Both the position numbers and the translations under genes were made by a program. Below the pieces are notes generated by a model, which was not told where the DNA came from, did no database searches, and saw only the letters and a list, made by a program, of their open reading frames with translations. Positions 17,828 through 26,326 of a stretch of 64,000 bases of DNA are shown here, in pieces. Position 1 is the stretch's first letter; each line of letters starts with the position of its first letter. The DNA is from Methylotenera_A sp046594915 (GTDB lineage: Bacteria; Pseudomonadota; Gammaproteobacteria; Burkholderiales; Methylophilaceae): positions 1 to 64,000 of the forward strand of contig JBKJRC010000004.1 in NCBI GenBank assembly GCA_046594915.1, given 5' to 3'.

Positions 17828-18139
17828 CTATTTCGCCTCGTCCAAAAGCGTTTGCAGTTCGCCGCTTTCATACATGGCGCGCATAATATCAGAGCCACCT
17901 AAAAATTCACCGTTGACATATAGTTGCGGAATGGTTGGCCAATTGGCATATTGTTTGATGCCTTCGCGAATCGCTTGATCTTGCAGCACATCAACCGCTA
18001 CGTATTGTGCGTTGCACGCATCCAAAATTTGTGTCGCCATGTTCGAAAAACCACATTGTGGAAATTTCGGGCTACCTTTCATGTATAAAACCACTTTATT
18101 GCTGCTAACTGTCTGTTTAATTTGTGCTTGTGCGTCCAT
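17828..18139 (-). CDS. grxD: Monothiol glutaredoxin (Grx4/GrxD type)
   Basis: This 103-residue CGFS glutaredoxin acts in iron-sulfur cluster transfer and iron sensing. The C29-G-F-S motif (PQCGFSN), the WPTIPQLYVNGEFLGG cis-Pro/glutathione region and GSDIM are all visible. It directly precedes murA and follows a BolA-family gene. Grx4 and BolA proteins form [2Fe-2S]-bridged heterodimers, so the neighbourhood is meaningful. Confidence 0.94.
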   Translation of the reverse strand: MDAQAQIKQTVSSNKVVLYMKGSPKFPQCGFSNMATQILDACNAQYVAVDVLQDQAIREGIKQYANWPTIPQLYVNGEFLGGSDIMRAMYESGELQTLLDEAK

Positions 18140-18193
18140 TTTTAATCCTTACTTAACCTGTTTTTAACCCTAAAATTTAATCCAATTTATTGC

Positions 18194-18439
18194 TTACTTT
18201 GATGCAAGCGCCCATTTTTCTGGCGTAAATGTTTTGATGGATAACGCATGTATTTCGGCGCGCATACGGTCGCCCAGCGCGGCATACACCAATTGATGCT
18301 GTTGCAGCATATTTTGGCCCACGAAAGCTGGGCTAACGATGACTGCCTCAAAATGCGTGCCATCGTCACCCAGCACTTTGATGTAATCGCAAGCTAAACC
18401 TTGCTTAATATAATTTTCTAATTGCGCTGCGCTTAACAA
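18194..18439 (-). CDS. BolA family protein (IbaG-like)
   Basis: The 81 residues have the BolA class II KH-like fold pattern, with DDGTHFEAVIVSPAFVGQ, the helix around RHQLVYAAL (here QHQLVYAALGDRM) and the closing HALSIKTFTPEKW. The short length and lack of a long N-terminal extension fit the IbaG/YrbA group, usually found upstream of murA. A likely partner is the adjacent CGFS glutaredoxin. Confidence 0.88.
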   Translation of the reverse strand: MLSAAQLENYIKQGLACDYIKVLGDDGTHFEAVIVSPAFVGQNMLQQHQLVYAALGDRMRAEIHALSIKTFTPEKWALASK

Positions 18440-18535
18440 TTTACTTCAACCCTTAACAAATTATTTCAACCTTTAATCCATCAATTCAATCTTCTAAAAC
18501 TATTTTTGCATAAATAAATAGTGTTAACTTTTAGC

Positions 18536-19324
18536 TTAAGCTCTTAACTTATAGCCAGATTTTAACATTTTTAACGCGACCCAGGCTAACCCCGACAAAA
18601 AGCCCAGCACAACAATCAAACTGAGCCACGGTGAAATGTCGCTTTGGCCAAAAAATCCATAGCGAAAACCATCAATCATATAGAAAAATGGGTTAAATTT
18701 AGATACGGTTTGCCAAAATGGCGGTAAAGAATGGATGGAATAAAACACGCCGGATAAAAACGTCAGCGGCATAATCACAAAGTTTTGAAATGCGGCCATT
18801 TGATCGAATTTATCGGACCAGATGCCCGCAATGATGCCGAAAGTGCCCAATAATGCGCTGCCCAGCAAGGCGAAAATAAAAATCCAAAGCGGATGCATAA
18901 TAGATAAATCGACAAACCAGATGGCCACCAAGTAAATGCTCAAGCCGACCAGAAAACCGCGAATAATTGCCGCCGCTAAAAATGCGATAAAAAATTGCAG
19001 GTAAGTTAACGGCGTTAATAGTACAAATACAATGCTGCCCATGATTTTGGATTGCACTAGGCTGGAAGAGCTGTTGGCAAATGCATTTTGCAATAGCGAC
19101 ATCATGATTAAGCCTGGGATTAAAAACGCTTTGTACGGCACGCCTTGGTAAACTTGCACGTGGTTTTCCAGCACGTGTGAAAATATCAATAAATATAATA
19201 AAGATGTGAGTACGGGCGAGGCCACCGTTTGAAACGCCACGCGCCAGAAGCGAAATAGCTCTTTTTTAAATAGCGTATAAGTGCCGCGCCATTGCGGTGA
19301 AATCATGTCATCGATCATATTCAT
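18536..19324 (-). CDS. ABC-2 type transporter permease (YadH-like)
   Basis: The 262 residues have six predicted membrane helices and the ABC-2 signature region (GSALLGTFGIIAGIWSDKFDQ, LTFLSGVFYSI). Together with the adjacent ATPase it should form an exporter. The substrate is unknown, though the family includes lipid and polysaccharide exporters. Its start overlaps the end of the ATPase gene by 4 bases, indicating coupled translation. Confidence 0.9.
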   Translation of the reverse strand: MNMIDDMISPQWRGTYTLFKKELFRFWRVAFQTVASPVLTSLLYLLIFSHVLENHVQVYQGVPYKAFLIPGLIMMSLLQNAFANSSSSLVQSKIMGSIVFVLLTPLTYLQFFIAFLAAAIIRGFLVGLSIYLVAIWFVDLSIMHPLWIFIFALLGSALLGTFGIIAGIWSDKFDQMAAFQNFVIMPLTFLSGVFYSIHSLPPFWQTVSKFNPFFYMIDGFRYGFFGQSDISPWLSLIVVLGFLSGLAWVALKMLKSGYKLRA

Positions 19325-20250
19325 ACCTTACCTGCTTTTTCGCCCACCAAAGACATAAACACATCTTCTAAATCGGCTTCCATTAATTGCATATCTTCTA
19401 GATGAATATTGGCTTTACGCAATTCGCTTAAGGCTAATTCCACTTGATTCAACTCGGTTAATGCCAGCGTGAAAACACCATTTTCACCATGCCTTAACAT
19501 CGGCAATAATGCTGGTGGCAAGCTGGCTGCGCCAAGATTCAAGCGTAGATTTTTGCCTGGTAGCTTGCTTAATAAGTTAGCCGTGGTATCAAGCGCAACA
19601 ATCTCACCTTGTTTCATCATCGCCACGCGTTCGCACAACGCTTCCGCCTCTTCAAGGTAATGCGTGGTTAAAATAATGGTATGGCCATCTGCATTTAGTT
19701 TTTTAATGAACAGCCACAACATTTGTCGCAGTTCAACATCCACGCCTGCTGTAGGTTCATCCAACACAATGACTGGCGGTTTATGCACCAAAGCTTGCGC
19801 AATTAACGCCCGGCGTTTCATACCACCAGAAAGCTTGCGCATATTCGTGTGCGCTTTATCGGTTAATCCCAGATTTTCGATGACTTCATCCACCCAAGCG
19901 TCATTTTCTCGGCCGCGACCAAAATAACCCGCCTGAAAACGCAACATTTCGCGCACATTAAAAAATGGATCGAACACCAACTCTTGCGGCACAACGCCCA
20001 ACGACATGCGCGCTGCTTGATAAGCATCAATAACATCATGCCCCATAATCTCAATGTTGCCTTGAGTCGGTTTAAGCAGGCCCGCCATGATATTGATCAG
20101 CGTTGACTTGCCCGCGCCATTTGGGCCAAGCAGGCCAAAAAATTCACCTTGTTGAATGGTTAAGTCAATGCCTTTTAATGCATGCAAATTGCCAAAATTC
20201 TGATGAATTTGGCTAATTTTTATAGCAGGGATTGATGCTTGATGTTCCAT
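19321..20250 (-). CDS. ABC transporter ATP-binding protein (YadG-like)
   Basis: The 309-residue ATPase has Walker A GPNGAGKST, signature LSGGMKRR, Walker B VIVLDEPTAG, and the H-loop in TTHYLEEAE. About 80 residues follow the nucleotide-binding domain. It partners the overlapping ABC-2 permease. The pair lies just downstream of the mla genes, a common betaproteobacterial arrangement that may hint at an envelope role (inference). Confidence 0.92.
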   Translation of the reverse strand: MEHQASIPAIKISQIHQNFGNLHALKGIDLTIQQGEFFGLLGPNGAGKSTLINIMAGLLKPTQGNIEIMGHDVIDAYQAARMSLGVVPQELVFDPFFNVREMLRFQAGYFGRGRENDAWVDEVIENLGLTDKAHTNMRKLSGGMKRRALIAQALVHKPPVIVLDEPTAGVDVELRQMLWLFIKKLNADGHTIILTTHYLEEAEALCERVAMMKQGEIVALDTTANLLSKLPGKNLRLNLGAASLPPALLPMLRHGENGVFTLALTELNQVELALSELRKANIHLEDMQLMEADLEDVFMSLVGEKAGKV

Positions 20251-20315
20251 GTTATTTGATATCTTCTTTTTTTATATGATTTTTACAGCTTGCTTGAGTG
20301 CGGTTACAAATACGA

Positions 20316-20338
20316 AACCCCATCATTAAGATGGGGTT
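20316..20338 (-). terminator. Hairpin between mlaB and the ABC exporter genes
   Basis: The perfect 8-bp stem AACCCCAT/ATGGGGTT with a 7-base loop lies 35 bases after the mlaB stop. The T-run on the minus strand is short, so it may be a weak terminator or attenuator. Confidence 0.4.
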
Positions 20339-20373
20339 AAGATGACGAATGACCAGATTAAATCGATGAAAGT

Positions 20374-20655
20374 TTAGTTAATTAAATCGGCCACATCATA
20401 TAATTGCACCAAGCTGGTTAAATTATTGGGCAAATTCACACAAGTTAACGATTGATTTTCTTTAGCTGCGCGGCGTTTCCACTCTAAAATCAGACTCACA
20501 GCTGTTGTGTCAATATCTTCTACACCCGCAAAATCGACGGTTGTGTTTTGCGTCAGTGGAAATGCCTGACTAGCTTTCAATATATCATTGGCAGTGGCGA
20601 TAACCACATCGCCACTGAGCTTCCAACCATCGCCCGCTTGAACTATTTGCGCCAT
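20374..20655 (-). CDS. mlaB: MlaB-like STAS-domain protein of the phospholipid transport complex
   Basis: The 93-residue STAS domain binds the MlaF ATPase and stabilises the MlaFEDB complex. The STAS core strand-turn DFAGVEDIDTTAVSLILEWKRRA contains the conserved Asp-Thr pair. It is the last gene of mlaF-E-D-C-B. No MlaA gene is present in this cluster. Confidence 0.82.
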   Translation of the reverse strand: MAQIVQAGDGWKLSGDVVIATANDILKASQAFPLTQNTTVDFAGVEDIDTTAVSLILEWKRRAAKENQSLTCVNLPNNLTSLVQLYDVADLIN

Positions 20656-20675
20656 TTATTTAGATTACTTTTTAT

Positions 20676-21293
20676 TTATTTAACTTGCGCGGCGCTATTT
20701 TTATCAGCCAACTTTTTAATTAAACTATCCAAACCGTTTTGACGAATTTCCTGTGAAAACTGACCGCGATAATTAGTCACCAAACTGACGCCTTCAATCA
20801 CAATATCGTACACTTTCCACGCGTCTGCTTGCTTTTCTAATGCATAATCCACCGCAACTGGCTGGCCACCTGGCTGCAATATCACTGTTTTTACTGCCGC
20901 AGTATTAGCGCCATCAGCCAGGCGCAATGGTTTATATTCAATTACCTGATTTTTATATTTTGAAAGTGCTGTTGCGTATGTGCGCAATAGCAAGGTGCGA
21001 AACTCTTTTTGAAACGAGTTTTTTTGATCTGGCGTTGCTTTAGTCCAATTTTTACCTAATACCAAGCGCGAAATGCGCTCGAAATTAAAGTTGGGCAAGA
21101 TTTTTTCTTCTGCTAATGCAAAGATTTTATCCTGGTTACCCGCTTGAATATCCTGGTCATTTTTGACGATAGCCAATACATCTTCAGCCGTACGTTTTAC
21201 CAGTGCGTCAGGCGATTCCAGCGCAAATGCTGCCACTGTAAAACTTAACATACTGCTTGCTATTAATAGTTGTTTTATACCGTTTTTAAACAT
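20676..21293 (-). CDS. mlaC: MlaC-like periplasmic phospholipid-binding protein
   Basis: The 205 residues start with a signal peptide (hydrophobic core about 9-23, ending VAAFA). The family pattern follows: NFNFERISRLVLGKNWTKATPDQKNSF, then FRTLLLRTYATAL. MlaC ferries phospholipids between the outer-membrane MlaA complex and inner-membrane MlaFEDB. Confidence 0.93.
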   Translation of the reverse strand: MFKNGIKQLLIASSMLSFTVAAFALESPDALVKRTAEDVLAIVKNDQDIQAGNQDKIFALAEEKILPNFNFERISRLVLGKNWTKATPDQKNSFQKEFRTLLLRTYATALSKYKNQVIEYKPLRLADGANTAAVKTVILQPGGQPVAVDYALEKQADAWKVYDIVIEGVSLVTNYRGQFSQEIRQNGLDSLIKKLADKNSAAQVK

Positions 21294-21340
21294 TGATTGA
21301 TCCTAATTTGATTGCCGTAAAGGCGTTGTTGGTTGTGTAA

Positions 21341-21886
21341 TTACTGTCTCGGGCTTGCGTCTAACGCGTCATCACCCGATTTGGTTGATGGCGCCGAGGC
21401 AGAACCTGTTGCAGCAGAATCCTCTTTAGGTGCTTCAGCGGCTTTGTTATACAAAAATTGACTGATCATTTTTTCTAAAACCACTGCATCCTGTGTTTGC
21501 ATGATTTTATCACCATTGGCTAAATTAGCCTCATCGCCGCCCGCTTCTAATCCAATATATTGCTCGCCCAATAAGCCAGCGGTATAAATGTTGGCAAAAG
21601 TATCCTTAGGGAATGGATAACGTTTATCAATATTAATGGTTACCACGGCCTCAAAAGTTGTTTTATCAAATTGAATATCGCTGACGCGACCCACTACTAC
21701 GCCAGCACTTTTAACAGGCGCACGCGGTTTTAAGCCGCCGATATTTTCAAAATTAGCAGTGACTGTATACGTTTCACCGATGCTGCCCGTGGTTAAATTG
21801 CCCACTTTCATCGCCAAGCCTAATAATGCAGCCAAGCCCAAAGCCACAAAAATGCCGACCCATAAATCAATTGTTGTTCTTTCCAT
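21341..21886 (-). CDS. mlaD: MlaD-like MCE-domain protein
   Basis: The 181 residues have one N-terminal membrane helix (about 9-27) and a single MCE domain with FENIGGLKPRAPVKSAGVVVG and YTAGLLGEQYIGLEAGG. The C-terminal tail is Ala/Ser-rich and low in complexity. MlaD forms a hexameric ring that holds lipid above the MlaE permease. Confidence 0.94.
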   Translation of the reverse strand: MERTTIDLWVGIFVALGLAALLGLAMKVGNLTTGSIGETYTVTANFENIGGLKPRAPVKSAGVVVGRVSDIQFDKTTFEAVVTINIDKRYPFPKDTFANIYTAGLLGEQYIGLEAGGDEANLANGDKIMQTQDAVVLEKMISQFLYNKAAEAPKEDSAATGSASAPSTKSGDDALDASPRQ

Positions 21887-21903
21887 TACCAGCTCCTAAA
21901 GCC

Positions 21904-22710
21904 TTACAAACTAATCATAAATGAAGTTAATACAAAATCCAGGCCTAAAATCGCCAGCGATGAAGTGACAACAGTGCGAGTAGTTGCACGGCTCACGCCT
22001 TCTGCTGTTGGCGGCGCATCGTAACCTTCAAATAGCGCAATCATGGTGCAGGCTACGCCAAAGACTAAACTTTTAATCACGCCATTCACAATGTCTAATC
22101 GCCAATCTACATTGGCCTGCATCTGCGACCAAAACGCGCCTTCATCTACGCCAATTAGTGGCACTGCCACTAAATAACCGCCTAAAATGCCCACCATCGA
22201 AAACAGGGCCGCTAAAACTGGCATGGCAATCACACCCGCCCAAAAACGCGGTGCTATCACTCGCGCAATTGGGCTAACCGCCATCATTTCCATCGCAGAT
22301 AACTGTTCTGTAGCTTTCATTAAACCGATTTCTGCCGTAATAGCAGTGCCAGCACGGCCGGCAAATAATAATGCAGTCACCACTGGGCCCAGTTCGCGTA
22401 TCAACGATAACGCCACCAAAACGCCTATTGACTCTGATGAACCATATTTTTGCAGCGTGTAATATCCCTGCAAAGCTAGCACCATGCCCACAAAAAAAGC
22501 CGATACTAAAACAATGATTAACGACATGACGCCAGTAAAATATACTTCGCGGATGGTTAAGTGAAAACGACGAAAACTTTCGCCAGAAGATACCAGCGTT
22601 AAGCCGAACAAGCGCGCGCCTGCACCCAAGCGCCAAATATGCTTGCTAAAGCTGTGGCCTAAGTTGCGTAACGTGCGCAGTACAGCCACTAAAATACCAG
22701 AACGTATCAT
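21904..22710 (-). CDS. mlaE: MlaE-like permease of the phospholipid ABC transporter
   Basis: The 268-residue polytopic protein of the MlaE/TGD1 family contains REVYFTGVMSLIIVLVSAFFVGMVLALQ (two blocks), ELGPVVTALLFAGRAG, and MKATEQLSAMEMM. Its start overlaps the mlaF stop by 4 bases, as is usual in this operon. Confidence 0.95.
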   Translation of the reverse strand: MIRSGILVAVLRTLRNLGHSFSKHIWRLGAGARLFGLTLVSSGESFRRFHLTIREVYFTGVMSLIIVLVSAFFVGMVLALQGYYTLQKYGSSESIGVLVALSLIRELGPVVTALLFAGRAGTAITAEIGLMKATEQLSAMEMMAVSPIARVIAPRFWAGVIAMPVLAALFSMVGILGGYLVAVPLIGVDEGAFWSQMQANVDWRLDIVNGVIKSLVFGVACTMIALFEGYDAPPTAEGVSRATTRTVVTSSLAILGLDFVLTSFMISL

Positions 22711-23525
22711 GAACCTTGCCTTGTATTTTCAAAAGCCAGCAAATCCTGTTTATAATCGCCTGCCGCGTAATGAAAAGGCACTGGGCCGTCTTTTTCGCCA
22801 TGCACAAACTGATGCACAAACGGCAAATTGGAATTGCGTAAATCGTCAGGCGTGCCTTCTGCCACAACCACGCCATTTGCCACGAAATACACGTAATCTG
22901 CAATAGTAAAAGTTTCTTTTACGTCATGCGACACAATAATAGAAGTTGCACCCAGCGCATCGTTAAGTGTGCGAATTAAATCGCAGATAACGCCCATCGA
23001 AATTGGATCTAAGCCTGCAAAAGGCTCATCGTACATAATGATATCTGGGTCTAACGCAATGGCGCGCGCCAGCGAAACACGGCGCGCCATGCCGCCAGAT
23101 AATTCAGTTGGCATCAATTTATGCGCACCACGCAAACCCACCGCGTTTAGCTTCATTAACACTAAATCATGAATCATGCTTTCTGGTAAATCGGTATGCT
23201 CACGCATGGGGAAAGCGACGTTTTCGTAGACCGACAAATCGGTAAACAAAGCGCCCTGCTGAAACAACATGCCCATTTTACGGCGTAATTTATAAATACC
23301 AGCGCGATTTTGTTGATGCACAACCTGACCTTCAACACGCGCCTCGCCCTTACTCGGCTTGAGTTGTCCGCCAATTAAGCGCAATAACGTAGTTTTGCCA
23401 CTGCCACTGCCGCCCATAATTGCCACCACTTTACCGCGTGGAAACACCATATTGATGCCTTGATGCAGCATGCGGCTTTTGTAGCCAAAAGAAAGGTTGT
23501 CGATTTCGACGATATTTGGAGTCAT
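22707..23525 (-). CDS. mlaF: MlaF-like ATP-binding protein of the phospholipid ABC transporter
   Basis: The 272-residue ATPase has Walker A GGSGSGKTT, signature LSGGMARRVSLARA and Walker B IIMYDEPFAGLDP, with the H-loop in VSHDVKE. The C-terminal extension wraps the partner subunit in known MlaF structures. It is the first gene of mlaFEDCB. The operon keeps outer-membrane lipid asymmetry. Confidence 0.95.
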   Translation of the reverse strand: MTPNIVEIDNLSFGYKSRMLHQGINMVFPRGKVVAIMGGSGSGKTTLLRLIGGQLKPSKGEARVEGQVVHQQNRAGIYKLRRKMGMLFQQGALFTDLSVYENVAFPMREHTDLPESMIHDLVLMKLNAVGLRGAHKLMPTELSGGMARRVSLARAIALDPDIIMYDEPFAGLDPISMGVICDLIRTLNDALGATSIIVSHDVKETFTIADYVYFVANGVVVAEGTPDDLRNSNLPFVHQFVHGEKDGPVPFHYAAGDYKQDLLAFENTRQGS

Positions 23526-23602
23526 TTGTTTTGCGTTTTGATTTTGCCCTTATTCTAAATCAAAATGCACAACAAGCAATAGTTTAAATAGGGAATGGCA
23601 AA

Positions 23603-23627
23603 ACAAAAAGCCCGCAAATGCGGGCTC
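23603..23627 (-). terminator. Rho-independent terminator of the pilin-like gene
   Basis: The stem AGCCCGCA/TGCGGGCT is followed on the minus strand by TTTTTGTTTTG. It lies 24 bases after the stop of the pilin-like gene, which isolates that gene from mlaF. Confidence 0.9.
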
Positions 23628-23650
23628 GATACATTAATTATCTATGCTGC

Positions 23651-24292
23651 TCAAATTGCCATACAAACAGTATATGAGGCTGATGCCCCAGCAGGCGCAC
23701 TCAAGGTAGCCGTTGTATCAGCGTTACCAGAGTTTGCAGTAGCAATTGCCCTGATAGTGCCAGTAGAGGTTTCTCCATCATCTAAAGTTTGGTCTATCTG
23801 CACAGCGTCTCTACCTAAGATGCTATCAGAACAAATCGCGAATTGGCCATTCATGCCTGTGATTTTGTTAAATCCCGCTGCAATACTTTGAATGCCAATT
23901 CGACCAGCATTACTATTTCGTGGCTGAAATTGAGCGTCGGCTGGATTTGTTGGTCCAGGCGCCAACCCCGCTAGTCGAACATCCTCCCAAAAAAGATAGG
24001 ACTCATCGGTGGGAGCTGGAGAATTCCATTGTCCGCTTATTTGTCCATTACCATTGCCATTCGCAGTCGCATTTACATGAGTGGTGGCAGTTGGATCGTC
24101 GCCAGGTATCGCGCGAAACCGATCTTGATAGCCGTAAATAAAAACCTGAACATTCTGGAAATCACGCGTTAAATTTTTAACGCGTGCACTATTAATCAGC
24201 TCTTGTCCCCTTAACACACCACCCAGCAACAAGCCAATAATCACTAATACAATCGCCAGCTCAATTAGGGTGAAGCCTGTTTGCTTGTTCAT
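23651..24292 (-). CDS. Type IV pilin-like (prepilin) protein
   Basis: After a short leader (MNKQTG) the prepilin peptidase site G|FTLIE is followed by the hydrophobic assembly helix LAIVLVIIGLLLGG, with Glu5 of the mature protein present. The globular domain has about 180 residues. Two late cysteines (CSDS and the final YTVCMAI) could close a C-terminal disulfide loop as in pilins. The ATG at 24292 was chosen over one six codons upstream because AAGGA lies 8 bases before it. A sigma-54-type promoter precedes it (24359-24375). No other pilus gene is adjacent, so it could be a minor pilin, a type II secretion pseudopilin or a stand-alone adhesin. Confidence 0.85.
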   Translation of the reverse strand: MNKQTGFTLIELAIVLVIIGLLLGGVLRGQELINSARVKNLTRDFQNVQVFIYGYQDRFRAIPGDDPTATTHVNATANGNGNGQISGQWNSPAPTDESYLFWEDVRLAGLAPGPTNPADAQFQPRNSNAGRIGIQSIAAGFNKITGMNGQFAICSDSILGRDAVQIDQTLDDGETSTGTIRAIATANSGNADTTATLSAPAGASASYTVCMAI

Positions 24293-24358
24293 TATCGCGT
24301 CCTTAACCAATATTTTGATGTGATTTTATTTGTAGCATCACATTTTTGTAACTTTTGA

Positions 24359-24375
24359 TGCAAACAACATGCCAA
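24359..24375 (-). promoter_or_regulatory. Sigma-54 (-24/-12) promoter of the pilin-like gene
   Basis: On the minus strand TTGGCATGTTGTTTGCA fits the RpoN consensus, with GG and GC exactly 10 bases apart. The predicted start lies about 55 bases upstream of the pilin-like ATG. PilR, the usual activator of such promoters, is encoded at 49295-50686. Confidence 0.7.
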
Positions 24376-24542
24376 TCCAGTTTAGCGGCACAAAGCCTTA
24401 TTTACTGGCTATTTTAATCACTTTAAGCTAAATTTAGTGTTAAAAATTAAACCATTTGTTGAAATATCGTCATAACTGACAAATTATTGACATTGTTGTT
24501 GTTTTATCATGCCCTTTAATCATTCCATTCTGGACATTATGT

Positions 24543-26255
24543 ATGCTTAAAAACCTGTTCAATTACAGCAACATCAATCTCATTTTAATTAAAAACTCAC
24601 ACCGCGTGTTGGCTTTAATGCTGTTATCTTTGCATGCTTTTTTAATCTGGGGTAATAGCGCACATTATCTGCAGCAAACATTTTTTCTGTGTACTTACGC
24701 ACTGTTTTTATTGTGGCAGCCAATCTGGCGCAGCACAGAAAAACTATCCAAGCCTGCGCTTTTGCTGTTTATTGGCGTAGGCATTCTGGGCTTTTTATAC
24801 ATTAATTGGTGGTTAACGGCGTTGTGGATATCGATTTTGTTTGGCCTGTTGGGCGGACGTATTTTTTCTGATGAAACCAAAGCTAATCGCGTTATTCACA
24901 TTTTGGCGGCCAGCTATTTGCTATCCATGTTGCTACTGTGGGTTGTGCCAAAACTGTTAAACGCATCCAATGATTTAGAAGCCGCGACTGCTGTCATTCG
25001 CTATTTCATTCCCTTTTTGCCAATTGCAATTCTGTTTATTCGCAATCAAACCAGTAAATCTGGTCAGCTGCCTGTGTTGGATTTCTTCTACACCTTATTA
25101 CTCATGTTAGTTGCGCTGATTTTAGTGCTAGGCAGCTATGCAATCGGCAGCGTCAACACGGTTAATTATATCCAGGTGATGTTTATCACCATATTCAGCT
25201 TAGCGTTTGTGCTGATTGCCTTTAGTTTGTTGTGGCAGCCTAGCACGCGATTTTCTGGTGTTGAGTTATTAATGTCGCGCTATCTGCTAAGTATTGGCAT
25301 GCCATTTGAAAAATGGATTAAAAATATTGCCTCTTTGGGCGAAATTGAATCGACCGCCAACGGCTTTATTCAAGCCGCCATGTTAGAAATGACCTCGCTA
25401 CCATGGGTTTCAGGTGTTTCCTGGCTAGCGGATGATACGCAAGGCAAGCTGGGCGAATCGTCGCAACATCAAACCAATTTTAATTTTAAAGACTTTCATA
25501 TGACCTTACATACTAACTGGCAGATTTCGCCCGCTTTGTATGTACACGTGAAATTGTTAACCCAAATTATGGGTGAGTTTTACGATGCCAAACGACGCGA
25601 GGAAACCTTGCGCCAAAATGCCTATATGCAAGCGTTTTACGAAACTGGCTCGCGCTTAACGCATGACATTAAAAATATTCTGCAATCGGTGGGCACGTTG
25701 GTTTCTGCCGCTGAACAAACAGAAGATAAAGATAATGCGGCTTTATTAAGCTTAATTCGCAAGCAATTACCTGTTTTAAATCAACGTATTGCGGCAACGC
25801 TAGATAAATTAAAAGCACCGGGCGAAGATAAAAAACGCTTAGAAAAAATGTCTGCCTGGTGGAAAAACCTGCAATTGCGCCATACGCAAGATCACATTAC
25901 ATTTGTTGCTGATGAGTTGCCGAAACACGATATTAATGCCGAAGTGCTGGACAGCGTGATGGATAACTTGATCAATAACGCGCTTGAAAAAGCTAAATAT
26001 CAGCCCGATACATTGATTCATGTTGAAATGCAAAGTGACGCCGAGCAGCGATTTTACATTGAAGTAACCGATACGGGCAAAGCCATGGATGCAAAAATCG
26101 CCAATGATTTATTTAAAAAGCATATCGCATCGCACAGCGGCTTAGGCGTTGGTTTGTACCACGCCGCGCAGGATGCCAGACAAGCAGGTTATGGCTTAAG
26201 TTTAGATAGCAATGTAAACGGTGCGGTACGTTTTAGCGTAAAGTTAACCACTTAA
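24543..26255 (+). CDS. Membrane sensor histidine kinase, orphan (PrsK-like?)
   Basis: The 570-residue protein has an N-terminal half with about eight hydrophobic helices. A GAF-like cytoplasmic linker follows, then a kinase core with phospho-acceptor H374 (RLTHDIKN), N box NLINNALEK, G1 DTGKAMD and G2 GLGVGLY. The HDIKN H-box and overall plan resemble PrsK kinases of exopolysaccharide/PEP-CTERM clusters, but no exosortase or PrsR gene is near. It has no adjacent response regulator. It is divergent from the pilin-like gene. Confidence 0.82.
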   Translation: MLKNLFNYSNINLILIKNSHRVLALMLLSLHAFLIWGNSAHYLQQTFFLCTYALFLLWQPIWRSTEKLSKPALLLFIGVGILGFLYINWWLTALWISILFGLLGGRIFSDETKANRVIHILAASYLLSMLLLWVVPKLLNASNDLEAATAVIRYFIPFLPIAILFIRNQTSKSGQLPVLDFFYTLLLMLVALILVLGSYAIGSVNTVNYIQVMFITIFSLAFVLIAFSLLWQPSTRFSGVELLMSRYLLSIGMPFEKWIKNIASLGEIESTANGFIQAAMLEMTSLPWVSGVSWLADDTQGKLGESSQHQTNFNFKDFHMTLHTNWQISPALYVHVKLLTQIMGEFYDAKRREETLRQNAYMQAFYETGSRLTHDIKNILQSVGTLVSAAEQTEDKDNAALLSLIRKQLPVLNQRIAATLDKLKAPGEDKKRLEKMSAWWKNLQLRHTQDHITFVADELPKHDINAEVLDSVMDNLINNALEKAKYQPDTLIHVEMQSDAEQRFYIEVTDTGKAMDAKIANDLFKKHIASHSGLGVGLYHAAQDARQAGYGLSLDSNVNGAVRFSVKLTT

Positions 26256-26291
26256 AAAGCAGCAATTTTTTGTGCTTTTTTAAGTGGTTAA
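26244..26291. terminator. Long bidirectional terminator hairpin overlapping the kinase stop codon
   Basis: Arms of 18-19 bases (TTAACCACTTAAAAAGCA and its near-exact complement with one extra T) flank an 11-base loop. The A- and T-rich lower stem gives a U-run in both directions, so it can end both the kinase gene (+) and the ccsB-resB transcript (-). The left arm contains the last codons and stop of the kinase. Confidence 0.8.
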
Positions 26292-26326
26292 GTATTCAGT
26301 GGTAAAGCTTCCTTGGCGCTTAAGGA

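Noticed and set aside
24487..24512. TTGACA-like promoter upstream of the orphan kinase
   Set aside because: The nearest -10-like hexamer (TATCAT) is only 12 bases away, too close for a sigma-70 promoter.
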